A stretch of 17,145 nt of DNA from DATLYF01 sp035575095 (lineage in GTDB: Bacteria; Pseudomonadota; Gammaproteobacteria; Competibacterales; Competibacteraceae), in NCBI GenBank assembly GCA_035575095.1, contig DATLYF010000072.1, positions 1 to 17,145 on the forward strand. The letters run 5' to 3'. A model generated the notes under the pieces. The model searched no databases, was not told the DNA's origin, and saw only the letters and a program-made list of their open reading frames with translations. A program made the position numbers and the translations under genes. Positions 8,207 through 15,415 of the stretch are shown in pieces (positions within the stretch are counted from its first letter, which is position 1; the number at the start of each line of letters is the position of its first letter).

Positions 8207-9598
8207 ATGACACGTTTCGTCCCCACCCTGGCCCTGCTCGCCCTGCTGTCCTGGGGCAGTGTCGCCAGTGCGCAGACCCCGTTCCCCGACTTCACCCGCC
8301 TGGTGGAGGAGAACAGCGCGGCGGTGGTCAGCATCGAGGCCAGCAGCGGCAACGAGGAGGAGTCCGACAACGGCGGACTGGATAATCTGCCGATTCCCGA
8401 GGACAGCCCCTTCTACGACTACTTCCGTCGTTTCTTCGAGCAGAATCCGCAGATTCCGCGCCCGCCCCAGGCCTCCACCGGCTCCGGCTTCATCATCTCC
8501 GCCGACGGCTACGTGCTGACCAACGCCCACGTGGTGGAATCGGCCGCCGAGATCACCGTCCACCTCGCCGACCGGCGCGAACTCAAGGCCACACTGGTCG
8601 GCTCCGACAACCGCAGCGACATCGCCCTGCTCAAGGTGGAGGGCCGCGATCTGCCGACGGTGAAGATCGGCGATCCGCAGAAGCTCAAGGTCGGGCAGTG
8701 GGTGCTGGCCATCGGCTCGCCGTTCGGTTTCGACTATACCGCCACCCAGGGCATCATCAGCTCCCTCGGCCGCAATTTGCCCAGCGGCAACTACGTACCT
8801 TTCATCCAGACCGATGCCGCCGTCAACCCGGGTAACTCCGGCGGCCCGCTGTTCAACCTGGCGGGCGAGGTGATCGGTATCAACTCCCAGATCTACAGCC
8901 GCACCGGCGGCTACCAGGGCGTGTCCTTCGCCATTCCCATCGACATCGCCATGGATGTGGTCGACCAGCTCAAGACCACTGGCAAGGTGCTACGCGGCTG
9001 GCTGGGGGTGATGATCCAGGAGGTAACCGGCGAACTGGCCCAGTCCTTTGGCCTCGACCGCCCGCGCGGCGCCCTGGTCGGTCAGGTACTGGAGGATAGT
9101 CCGGCGGCCAAGGCCGGGGTGCAGGTCGGCGACATCATTCTCGCCTTCAACGGCCAGCCGGTGACCAGTAGCGGCGAACTGCCGCCTCTGGTCGGTAGGG
9201 TGCGGCCGGGTAACAAGTCGCAGCTCACTCTGTTCCGCGGCGGCAAAGAGATGACCCTGGAGGTAACCATCGAGGAGCTGCCCGACAGTCCCAAGCAGGC
9301 CGCTGCCGGCGGTACCATGCCCCAGGCCAACCGTCTCAAGATCACCGTCGCCGAAGTGCCGACCGAACAGCGCCAGGACGGCGGTGTGGCGGTGAGCAAG
9401 GTAGAGGACGGTCCCGCCGCCCGCGCCGGCATCCAGGTCGGTGACATCATCCTGCGCCTCAACAACAAGCCGGTGAACAGCGTCACCGAGTTCAACGCCC
9501 TAGTGAAGGAACTGCCCACCGGCAAGCCGGTGCCGGTGCTGATCAAGCGCGGTGACGGCGCCCTGTTCCTGGCCCTCACCCTGTCCACCAAGGAGTGA
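8207..9598 (+). CDS. Periplasmic DegP/DegQ/MucD-type serine protease (HtrA family, Do)
   Basis: Trypsin-like protease/chaperone that degrades or refolds damaged proteins in the periplasm. The 463 aa fit DegP/DegQ/MucD. A signal peptide covers 1-22 (ASA before Q23). The protease domain carries the complete triad: His108 in TNAHVV, Asp138 in SDIALLK and Ser211 in GNSGGPLF. Two PDZ domains follow at about 257-345 and 370-455, each containing the GVQVGDIIL/GIQVGDIIL carboxylate-loop region. A short acidic LA-like loop sits at about 43-75 (EEESDN, EDSPFYDYFRRFFEQ). An in-frame ATG at 8123 was rejected: the 28 residues it adds are unlike this family, whereas the ATG at 8207 follows GGAGG (8198-8202) and opens directly into a signal peptide. 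DegP, DegQ and MucD cannot be told apart from sequence alone. Its position after tamAB suggests an envelope-quality role. Confidence 0.93.
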   Translation: MTRFVPTLALLALLSWGSVASAQTPFPDFTRLVEENSAAVVSIEASSGNEEESDNGGLDNLPIPEDSPFYDYFRRFFEQNPQIPRPPQASTGSGFIISADGYVLTNAHVVESAAEITVHLADRRELKATLVGSDNRSDIALLKVEGRDLPTVKIGDPQKLKVGQWVLAIGSPFGFDYTATQGIISSLGRNLPSGNYVPFIQTDAAVNPGNSGGPLFNLAGEVIGINSQIYSRTGGYQGVSFAIPIDIAMDVVDQLKTTGKVLRGWLGVMIQEVTGELAQSFGLDRPRGALVGQVLEDSPAAKAGVQVGDIILAFNGQPVTSSGELPPLVGRVRPGNKSQLTLFRGGKEMTLEVTIEELPDSPKQAAAGGTMPQANRLKITVAEVPTEQRQDGGVAVSKVEDGPAARAGIQVGDIILRLNNKPVNSVTEFNALVKELPTGKPVPVLIKRGDGALFLALTLSTKE

Positions 9599-9613
9599 TC
9601 CTCCATCCCTGTG

Positions 9614-9640
9614 ACGCCGCCCGGTACCTCCGGGCGGCGT
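9614..9640 (+). terminator. Possible terminator or stem-loop after the Deg protease gene
   Basis: Perfect 11-bp inverted repeat: ACGCCGCCCGG (9614-9624), loop TACCT, CCGGGCGGCGT (9630-9640). It lies 16 bases after the protease stop. Only TT follows the stem, so classic intrinsic termination is doubtful; it could attenuate read-through into the DedA gene or protect the 3' end. Confidence 0.55.
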
Positions 9641-9679
9641 TTGCGCATCCGGCGTTCGCGCCCTCCGACGAGTTGCTTC

Positions 9680-10246
9680 ATGCTGCAAACCCTGATCGAG
9701 CAATACGGCTATCCGATAATCCTCATCGGCACCTTCTTCGAGGGCGAGATGGTGCTGGTGCTAGGCGGCTTGGCAGCCAAGCTGCGCTACCTGGAACTGC
9801 ATTGGGTCATGCTCTGCGCCTTTATCGGCACGGTGCTCGGCGACCAGCTCTATTTCTTCATTGGCCGCTACTACGGCAAGTCCCTGCTAGCTCGCCATCC
9901 CAAGTGGCAACGCCGTGCCGCCTGGGTCTCGCGTCATCTAGAACGCCATCACGTGCCGCTGATCCTGGGCTTTCGCTATCTTTACGGCATCCGCAGCGTG
10001 GTACCCTTCGCCATCGGCATGAGCGGCCTCTCCACTCCGCGCTTCCTGGTGCTGCACGTGATCGGCGCGGCCCTGTGGGCGGCGGGCGTGGGCCTGATCG
10101 GCTATCTGTTCGGTAACGTGGCCGAGCAGATCCTCGGCGATTTGGAGAAAGTGGACCATATCTTGCTAGGCATTGTGGCAGCGGTCAGTCTGTGCGGCTG
10201 GCTCTATTACAACTACCGCCGCCGCCTGCTGGCCCGCGCCCGCTAG
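9680..10246 (+). CDS. DedA family membrane protein (VTT/SNARE-associated domain)
   Basis: Inner-membrane protein of the DedA superfamily, whose members include undecaprenyl-phosphate and phospholipid translocases and affect membrane potential and envelope integrity. 188 aa. Features seen: an N-terminal re-entrant or membrane segment with acidic FEGE (E21, E23); hydrophobic stretches at about 11-33, 42-62, 107-140 and 158-180; LGDQLYFFIGRYYG containing D55; and FRYLYGIRSVVPF at 98-110 with the conserved arginines R99 and R105 typical of the family. A basic C-terminal tail follows. The start is set at the ATG at 9680 because the upstream extension to 9611 would encode the 9614-9640 stem-loop as an arginine-rich non-family stretch. 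The ribosome site is weak. Substrate unknown. Its place behind the protease gene may mean shared expression if the intervening stem-loop is leaky. Confidence 0.88.
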   Translation: MLQTLIEQYGYPIILIGTFFEGEMVLVLGGLAAKLRYLELHWVMLCAFIGTVLGDQLYFFIGRYYGKSLLARHPKWQRRAAWVSRHLERHHVPLILGFRYLYGIRSVVPFAIGMSGLSTPRFLVLHVIGAALWAAGVGLIGYLFGNVAEQILGDLEKVDHILLGIVAAVSLCGWLYYNYRRRLLARAR

Positions 10247-10348
10247 CCTGGCCGCGGTATGACGCAACCCCGCATTTCGGCTCCGTCTACAGTCCACCCC
10301 GGATTGCGCCGACGCTCCAGCCGGGCGAGCATCGAGACGATGCGCGAC

Positions 10349-10377
10349 TGGCCAGACACTAGCCCGGACCATAAGAT
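10349..10377 (+). promoter_or_regulatory. Predicted sigma70-type promoter for pckG
   Basis: TGGCCA (10349-10354) and TAAGAT (10372-10377) are separated by 17 bases. Each box matches four of six consensus positions. Transcription would begin near 10384, leaving a leader of about 90 bases before pckG. Prediction by eye only. Confidence 0.38.
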
Positions 10378-10407
10378 GAACACTACAGGACGGCTACAAA
10401 CTAGGGG

Positions 10408-10427
10408 GAACGGGAGCCCGCCCGTTC
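10408..10427 (+). other. Leader hairpin upstream of pckG
   Basis: Inverted repeat GAACGGG / CCCGTTC with a 6-base loop, 46 bases before the pckG start and downstream of the predicted promoter. No T-run follows. It may be a leader structure or a dyad binding site; otherwise the 10247-10473 gap shows nothing recognisable. Confidence 0.4.
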
Positions 10428-10473
10428 GACCGTTCTGTGCCTACCGTCACTACCAAGCAGGAAACCAAGACCG

Positions 10474-12228
10474 ATGGCAACCACGCTCAAGGCTCTGCAG
10501 GACTGGGTGGACGGCGTCGCCCGACTGACCCAACCCGATCACATACACTGGTGCGATGGCACGGAGGCCGAGTATCGCCGGCTCGTCAACCGCATGCTCG
10601 CCTCCGGCGACCTCCTGGCCCTCAACACCGACACCCATCCCGGTTGCTATCTGCACCGCTCCCATCCCTCCGACGTGGCCCGCACCGAACACCTGACCTT
10701 CGTCTGCACCCAGCGCCCGGAGGACGCCGGCCCCAACAACAACTGGATGGACCCGCGCGAAGCCCACGCCCAGGTCGATGCCCTGTTCCAGGGTGCCATG
10801 CGCGGTCGCACGCTGTACGTGGTGCCCTATTGCATGGGCCCGCTGGACTCCCCCTACGCCCGCTGCGGAGTGGAGCTCACCGACAGCCCCTATGTCGCCG
10901 CCAGCATGCGCATCATGACCCGCATGGGCACGCCGGCGCTCAGGCGCATCGAGCGCGACGGCCGCTTCGTCAAGGGCCTGCACTCCCTCGGCGACCTCGA
11001 CCCGACCCGTCGCTTCATCATGCATTTCCCGGAGGAGCTGAGCATCAAGAGTATCGGCTCCGGCTACGGCGGCAACGCCCTGCTCGGCAAGAAGTGCCAC
11101 GCCCTGCGCATCGCCTCGTGGCAGGCCCGCGACGAGGGCTGGCTGGCCGAGCACATGCTCATCGTCGGCATCGAGAACCCGCGCGGCGAGGTGCACTATA
11201 TCGCCGCCGCCTTCCCCTCCGCCTGCGGCAAGACCAACCTGGCCATGCTCATCCCCCCCGCCGCATTCCGCGCACAGGGCTGGAAGGTGTGGACGGTAGG
11301 CGACGACATCGCCTGGCTGCATCTGGGCAAGGACGGGCGGTTGTGGGCCATCAACCCCGAGGCCGGCTTCTTCGGCGTCGCCCCCGGCACCAGCGTCAAG
11401 ACCAATCCCAATGCGCTGGCCATGCTCAACCGCGACACCATCTTCACCAACGTTGGCCTGACCGCCGATGACCAGCCTTGGTGGGAGGGCAAGGGCGTGG
11501 GTGAACCGGCCTACGACTGGCGCGGCGAAGCCTATGACCCGGCCAAGGGCCCGGCGGCTCATCCCAATGCGCGCTTCACCGTCTCCGCCCGCCAATGCCC
11601 GAGCTGGACCCCCAAGGCCGAGGACCCGCAGGGCGTGCCCATCTCCGCTATCATCTTCGGCGGCCGCCGCGCCGAACTGGCGCCGCTGGTGTTCCAGGCC
11701 CGCGACTGGCGCCACGGCGTGCTGGTCGGTGCCGGCATGGCCTCCGAGACCACCGCCGCCGCCACCGGCGCGGTGGGCGTGGTCCGTCGCGATCCCATGG
11801 CGATGAAGCCGTTCTGCGGCTACAACTTCGCCGACTATTGGGCGCACTGGCTGAGCTTCGCCGACCAGTCCGACCGGCTGCCGCAGATCTTCCACGTCAA
11901 CTGGTTCCGTCAGGACGGCAAGGGGCGCTATCTCTGGCCCGGCTTCGGCGAGAATCTGCGCGTGCTGCAGTGGATCTTGGGCCGCTGCCAGGGCACGATC
12001 GGCGCGGTGGAGACCCCCATCGGCGCCCTGCCCCGCCGCGCCGACCTGGATCTGTCCGGCCTCGACCTGGACGCCGCTGCCGTGGAGGCGCTACTCAAGG
12101 TCGATCTCGCCGCCTGGGACAAGGAGCTCGACGACATCGGCGCCTACTTCGAGGAGTTCGGCGAGCGCCTGCCGCCGGCCCTGTGGGCGGAATACCAGCG
12201 GGTGCGCGCCGCCATCCGTGCGGCGTAG
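10474..12228 (+). CDS. pckG: Phosphoenolpyruvate carboxykinase (GTP)
   Basis: Converts oxaloacetate plus GTP to phosphoenolpyruvate, GDP and CO2 in the cytosol: the first committed step of gluconeogenesis, or anaplerotic in reverse. 584 aa, near the usual 590-620 of the GTP family. Signatures seen: PYCMGPLDSPYARCGVELTD; PSACGKTN with the reactive Cys251 and P-loop Lys253-Thr254 (about 248-255); GDDIAWL for metal binding; FGGRR; and the guanine-pocket region MKPFCGYNFADYW. These motifs separate it from the unrelated ATP-dependent pckA enzyme. The ATG at 10474 has AGGA about 11 bases upstream, a rather long spacing. Same orientation as acnB, 156 bases apart, but each probably has its own promoter. 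No terminator with a T-run follows. Confidence 0.96.
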   Translation: MATTLKALQDWVDGVARLTQPDHIHWCDGTEAEYRRLVNRMLASGDLLALNTDTHPGCYLHRSHPSDVARTEHLTFVCTQRPEDAGPNNNWMDPREAHAQVDALFQGAMRGRTLYVVPYCMGPLDSPYARCGVELTDSPYVAASMRIMTRMGTPALRRIERDGRFVKGLHSLGDLDPTRRFIMHFPEELSIKSIGSGYGGNALLGKKCHALRIASWQARDEGWLAEHMLIVGIENPRGEVHYIAAAFPSACGKTNLAMLIPPAAFRAQGWKVWTVGDDIAWLHLGKDGRLWAINPEAGFFGVAPGTSVKTNPNALAMLNRDTIFTNVGLTADDQPWWEGKGVGEPAYDWRGEAYDPAKGPAAHPNARFTVSARQCPSWTPKAEDPQGVPISAIIFGGRRAELAPLVFQARDWRHGVLVGAGMASETTAAATGAVGVVRRDPMAMKPFCGYNFADYWAHWLSFADQSDRLPQIFHVNWFRQDGKGRYLWPGFGENLRVLQWILGRCQGTIGAVETPIGALPRRADLDLSGLDLDAAAVEALLKVDLAAWDKELDDIGAYFEEFGERLPPALWAEYQRVRAAIRAA

Positions 12229-12259
12229 CCGCCCCATTCCCCGCCATATACTTCCACGT

Positions 12260-12265
12260 TAAAAT
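12260..12265 (+). promoter_or_regulatory. Possible upstream -10 box of acnB
   Basis: TAAAAT matches five of six consensus -10 positions, in an AT-rich patch after pckG. TTCCCC, 17 bases upstream, is a poor -35 box. If used, transcription would begin almost exactly at the left edge of the palindrome at 12272. Weak prediction. Confidence 0.25.
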
Positions 12266-12271
12266 CTGTTC

Positions 12272-12294
12272 GTTTTATTGCAGCGCAATAAAAC
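12272..12294. promoter_or_regulatory. Perfect AT-rich palindrome, probable regulator operator upstream of acnB
   Basis: Arms GTTTTATTGC (12272-12281) and GCAATAAAAC (12285-12294) are exact reverse complements around AGC. It is AT-rich within very GC-rich DNA, which makes a chance perfect 10-bp dyad less likely. It has no T-run after it and would be a weak RNA stem, so a binding site for a dimeric repressor or activator is more likely than a terminator. It lies 91 bases upstream of the acnB start codon. I cannot name the regulator. Confidence 0.6.
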
Positions 12295-12298
12295 CCGT

Positions 12299-12319
12299 GC
12301 CCGCCTTCCTGCGGCGGGC
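12299..12319. repeat. GC-rich inverted repeat between pckG and acnB
   Basis: GCCCGCC / GGCGGGC with a 7-base spacer (TTCCTGC), five bases after the AT-rich palindrome. It could be a pckG 3' stem, but GTAACAAC follows instead of Ts. Dyads of this kind are fairly common in GC-rich DNA, so function is uncertain. Confidence 0.35.
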
Positions 12320-12340
12320 GTAACAACGAAGAGTCGCGCG

Positions 12341-12356
12341 CCGGCGCCAGCGCCGG
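12341..12356. repeat. GC-rich palindrome overlapping the -35 position of acnB
   Basis: CCGGCG, loop CCAG, CGCCGG. It ends four bases before the TATAAT box, so it occupies the place where a -35 hexamer would be and could be a second protein-binding site. It may also be chance in GC-rich DNA. Confidence 0.35.
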
Positions 12357-12360
12357 TCCG

Positions 12361-12366
12361 TATAAT
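12361..12366 (+). promoter_or_regulatory. acnB: Consensus -10 box of acnB
   Basis: TATAAT, a perfect sigma70 -10 hexamer, 18 bases before the GTG start. No -35-like hexamer lies 17 bases upstream. A start near 12373 would leave a leader of only about a dozen bases that barely contains the AGAGGGGG ribosome site (12371-12378). The missing -35 suggests activator dependence. Confidence 0.5.
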
Positions 12367-12384
12367 GCCGAGAGGGGGTTTATC

Positions 12385-14943
12385 GTGTTAGAGGCTTACC
12401 GCAAACACGTCCAGGAACGCGCCGCCGAAGGTATCCCGCCCAAGCCGCTCACCGCCGAGCAGACCAACGAACTGGTCAAGCTGCTGAAGAACCCGCCGGC
12501 CGGCGAGGAGGCTTTCCTGGTGGAGCTGCTCACCCACCGCGTACCGCCGGGGGTAGATCAGGCCGCCTACGTCAAGGCCGCATTCCTGGCCGATGTCGCC
12601 AAGGGCAACACCGCCTGCCCCCTGATCGACCGCAAGCACGCCACCGAGCTGCTCGGCACCATGCTCGGCGGCTACAACATCCAGCCGCTGATCGACCTGC
12701 TCGACGACACCGCACTCGCCCCCATCGCCGCCAAGGCCCTCTCCCACACCCTGCTGATGTTCGACTACAAGCACAGCGTCAAGGAGAAGGCCGACCAGGG
12801 CAACGCCGCCGCCCAGCAGGTGCTCAAGTCCTGGGCCGAGGCGGAATGGTTCACCAGCCGGCCCCGGGTGCCGGAGCGCATCATCGTCACCGTGTTCAAG
12901 GTGCCAGGCGAAACCAACACCGACGACCTCTCCCCGGCCCCCGATGCCTGGTCCCGCCCCGACATCCCGCTGCACGCCCTAGCGATGCTGAAGAATCCGC
13001 GCGAGGGCCTCGACGGCAACCCCCTGGAGCTCATCGCCGAGCTGAAGAAGAAGGGTCACCCGGTAGCTTATGTCGGCGACGTGGTGGGCACCGGTTCCTC
13101 GCGCAAGTCGGCCACCAACTCGGTGCTCTGGCACACCGGCGAAGACATCCCCTACGTACCCAACAAGCGCGGCGGCGGCTACTGCCTGGGCGGCAAGATC
13201 GCGCCGATCTTCTTCAACACCCAAGAGGATGCCGGGGCGCTACCCATCGAATGCGACGTCACTCAGATGAACATGGGCGATGTCATCGAGATCCGCCCCT
13301 ACGAGGGCAGGATTTACAAGGACGGCCGGGTGATTTCCGAATTCACTCTGAAGTCCGATGTGCTGCTGGACGAGGTCCAGGCCGGCGGCCGCATCCCGCT
13401 GATCATCGGCCGCGGCCTCACCGACTGGGCCCGTGAGGCGCTCGGCCTCGGCCCTTCCTCGGTGTTCCGCCGTCCAGTGGCGCCCCAGGATTCCGGCAAG
13501 GGCTATACCCTGGCGCAGAAGATGGTGGGCCGCGCCTGCGGCGTCGCGGGCATCCGTCCCGGCACTTACTGCGAACCGAAGATGACCTCGGTCGGCTCGC
13601 AGGACACCACCGGCCCGATGACCCGCGACGAGCTCAAGGACCTGGCCTGTTTGGGCTTCTCCGCCGACCTGGTGATGCAGTCCTTCTGCCACACCGCCGC
13701 CTATCCGAAGCCGGTGGATATCGAGACCCATCACACCCTGCCGGACTTCATCGCCTCCCGCGGCGGCGTCTCCCTGCGTCCCGGCGACGGCATCATCCAC
13801 TCCTGGCTGAACCGCATGCTGCTGCCCGACACCGTGGGCACCGGCGGCGACTCCCACACCCGCTTCCCCATCGGTATCTCCTTCCCGGCCGGCTCGGGTC
13901 TGGTGGCCTTCGCCGCCGCCACCGGCTCCATGCCGCTGGACATGCCCGAGTCGGTGCTGGTGCGCTTCAAGGGCGAGATGCAGCCCGGCGTGACCCTGCG
14001 CGACCTGGTCAATGCCATCCCCTATTACGCCATCAAGCAGGGGCTCTTGACCGTCGAGAAGAAGGGCAAGAAGAACGTCTTCAACGGCCGCATCCTGGAG
14101 ATCGAGGGTCTGCCCGAGCTCAAGGTGGAGCAGGCCTTCGAGCTCTCCGACGCCTCGGCCGAACGCTCCGCCGCCGGCTGCACCGTGCGCCTCGACAAGG
14201 CGCCGATCATCGAATACCTGAACAGCAACATCACACTGCTCAAGTGGATGATCGCCAACGGCTATCAGGATGCCCGCACCCTGGAGCGGCGCATCAAGGC
14301 CATGGAAGCCTGGATCGCCAACCCGGTGCTGCTGGAGCCGGACGCCGATGCCGAATATGCCGCGGTCATCGAGATCGACCTCGCCGAGATCAAGGAGCCG
14401 ATCGTCGCCTGTCCCAACGACCCTGACGACGTGAAACTCCTGTCCGAGGTAGCCGGCGACACCATCCACGAGGTGTTCATCGGTTCCTGCATGACCAACA
14501 TCGGCCACTATCGCGCCGCCGGCAAGCTGCTCGACGGCCTGCACGACCTGCCGGTGCGGCTGTGGATCGCCCCGCCCACCAAGATGGATCAGCATATGCT
14601 GACCGAGGAGGGCTACTACGGCATCTTCGGCCGCAGCGGTGCGCGCATGGAGATGCCCGGCTGCTCGCTGTGCATGGGCAACCAGGCGCGGGTGCACGAC
14701 GGCGCCACGGTGATGTCCACCTCCACCCGCAACTTCCCCAACCGCATGGGTAAGGACGCCAACGTCTACCTGGGTTCGGCGGAGCTGGCGGCGGTGTGCG
14801 CCATCCTCGGCCGCATCCCCAGCGTGGCCGAGTACATGGGCTACGTAGGCAAGCTCAGCGCCCAGGCCGGCGATGTCTACCGCTACATGAACTTCGATCA
14901 GATCCCGGAATACCGAGAGGTGGCCGCCAAGGTGGCGGCCTGA
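12385..14943 (+). CDS. acnB: Aconitate hydratase B (aconitase B)
   Basis: Interconverts citrate and isocitrate through cis-aconitate in the TCA cycle with a [4Fe-4S] cluster; family members also accept 2-methylisocitrate and act as RNA-binding regulators when the cluster is lost. 852 aa, the usual AcnB length. The order is the B-type one: N-terminal HEAT-like domain (about 1-160), swivel domain with VGTGSSRKSATNS, then the catalytic domains. Cluster cysteines are visible as C702 (GSCMTNIGHYR), C760 and C763 (PGCSLCMGNQAR), matching E. coli 710/769/772. GGDSHTRFPIGISFPAGSG is also present. The start is GTG at 12385, chosen because LEAYRKHVQERAAEG is the normal AcnB N-terminus and AGAGGGGG lies just upstream. 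A strong terminator follows. Confidence 0.97.
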   Translation: MLEAYRKHVQERAAEGIPPKPLTAEQTNELVKLLKNPPAGEEAFLVELLTHRVPPGVDQAAYVKAAFLADVAKGNTACPLIDRKHATELLGTMLGGYNIQPLIDLLDDTALAPIAAKALSHTLLMFDYKHSVKEKADQGNAAAQQVLKSWAEAEWFTSRPRVPERIIVTVFKVPGETNTDDLSPAPDAWSRPDIPLHALAMLKNPREGLDGNPLELIAELKKKGHPVAYVGDVVGTGSSRKSATNSVLWHTGEDIPYVPNKRGGGYCLGGKIAPIFFNTQEDAGALPIECDVTQMNMGDVIEIRPYEGRIYKDGRVISEFTLKSDVLLDEVQAGGRIPLIIGRGLTDWAREALGLGPSSVFRRPVAPQDSGKGYTLAQKMVGRACGVAGIRPGTYCEPKMTSVGSQDTTGPMTRDELKDLACLGFSADLVMQSFCHTAAYPKPVDIETHHTLPDFIASRGGVSLRPGDGIIHSWLNRMLLPDTVGTGGDSHTRFPIGISFPAGSGLVAFAAATGSMPLDMPESVLVRFKGEMQPGVTLRDLVNAIPYYAIKQGLLTVEKKGKKNVFNGRILEIEGLPELKVEQAFELSDASAERSAAGCTVRLDKAPIIEYLNSNITLLKWMIANGYQDARTLERRIKAMEAWIANPVLLEPDADAEYAAVIEIDLAEIKEPIVACPNDPDDVKLLSEVAGDTIHEVFIGSCMTNIGHYRAAGKLLDGLHDLPVRLWIAPPTKMDQHMLTEEGYYGIFGRSGARMEMPGCSLCMGNQARVHDGATVMSTSTRNFPNRMGKDANVYLGSAELAAVCAILGRIPSVAEYMGYVGKLSAQAGDVYRYMNFDQIPEYREVAAKVAA

Positions 14944-14964
14944 GTCCAGCCCAGGCCCTGATCG

Positions 14965-14995
14965 GAAACCCCGCCGCGCGGCGGGGTTTCTTTTT
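14965..14995 (+). terminator. Strong intrinsic terminator of acnB
   Basis: Perfect 11-bp stem GAAACCCCGCC (14965-14975) / GGCGGGGTTTC (14980-14990) with tetraloop GCGC, then TTTTT (14991-14995). It ends acnB transcription and separates it from the convergent dodecin gene. On the minus strand there is no T-run after the stem, so it serves the dodecin transcript less well. Confidence 0.93.
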
Positions 14996-15002
14996 GCCCG
15001 GC

Positions 15003-15212
15003 TCAATCCTCCAGCCGGAACCCGACCTTGAGCGTCACCTGCCAGTGGGCCACAGCGCCGCTTTCGATGTTGCCACGGACGTTCACCACCTCGAACCAGT
15101 TGAGATGGTGCAGCGTCTTGGACGCCTTGGCGATGGCGTTGTTGACGGCATCCTCGACGCTGGTCTTAGACGAACCGGTGAGCTCGATCAGCTTGTAGAC
15201 ATGGTCGTTCAT
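15003..15212 (-). CDS. Dodecin, flavin-binding dodecameric storage protein
   Basis: Small protein that forms hollow dodecamers binding riboflavin, FMN or related ligands, thought to buffer or protect flavins in the cytoplasm. 69 aa, normal for the family. It opens with MNDHVYKLIELTGSS, then a helix (about 18-34), then LNWFEVVNVRG with the flavin-stacking Trp39, and WQVTLKVGFRLE with Gln58, the conserved ligand-contact position. The start is the ATG at 15210-15212, preceded on the minus strand by GGAGAGAG; the open frame continues upstream to 15302 but that part is not dodecin-like. It is convergent with acnB and divergent from the SYLF gene. The upstream gap (15213-15415) holds a CCGGGC/GCCCGG dyad (15243-15261) but no clear promoter. 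Confidence 0.93.
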   Translation of the reverse strand: MNDHVYKLIELTGSSKTSVEDAVNNAIAKASKTLHHLNWFEVVNVRGNIESGAVAHWQVTLKVGFRLED

Positions 15213-15415
15213 GACTCTCTCTCCACGGGCTGGGTAGCGGTACCGGGCGACAGCTGCCCGGCACCTGTCCTGGAGTAAAGGCGAGCTTGCGCCCGATATC
15301 AATCCAACCCCTCCCGGCCGTGCCCTGACTGGCGCTTGGCGCAGCGCCGATTAGGCTTAGGTGAGCGCTACTCGAGGTTGTGCAGTACCCTTACCACCCA
15401 GTCGAGGAGGCCGCC
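15213..15415. promoter_or_regulatory. Divergent dodecin/SYLF intergenic region
   Basis: A 203-base gap between divergent starts that must contain both promoters. I find no convincing -35/-10 pair on either strand. Dyads seen: CCGGGC/GCCCGG (15243-15261) on the dodecin side and GGCGCT/AGCGCC (15331-15348) on the SYLF side. Both are short and may be chance in GC-rich DNA. GAGGAGG (15404-15410) is the SYLF ribosome site. Confidence 0.3.

Noticed and set aside
9611..9679. Upstream start for the DedA gene at 9611
   Set aside because: It would translate the 11-bp stem-loop into an Arg-rich stretch; the DedA family start fits the ATG at 9680.
10437..11471. Plus-strand frame overlapping pckG, and the minus-strand frame 10450-11895
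   Set aside because: Both overlap the motif-complete pckG in other frames and are Arg/Pro- or Gly/Val-rich shadows.
13240..15006. 588-codon minus-strand open frame across acnB
   Set aside because: Shadow of aconitase B. It would read through the acnB terminator and shows no recognisable domain.
15331..15348. GGCGCT/AGCGCC dyad upstream of the SYLF gene as an operator or terminator
   Set aside because: Six-bp GC-only arms are common by chance in this base composition and there is no T-run or adjacent promoter box.
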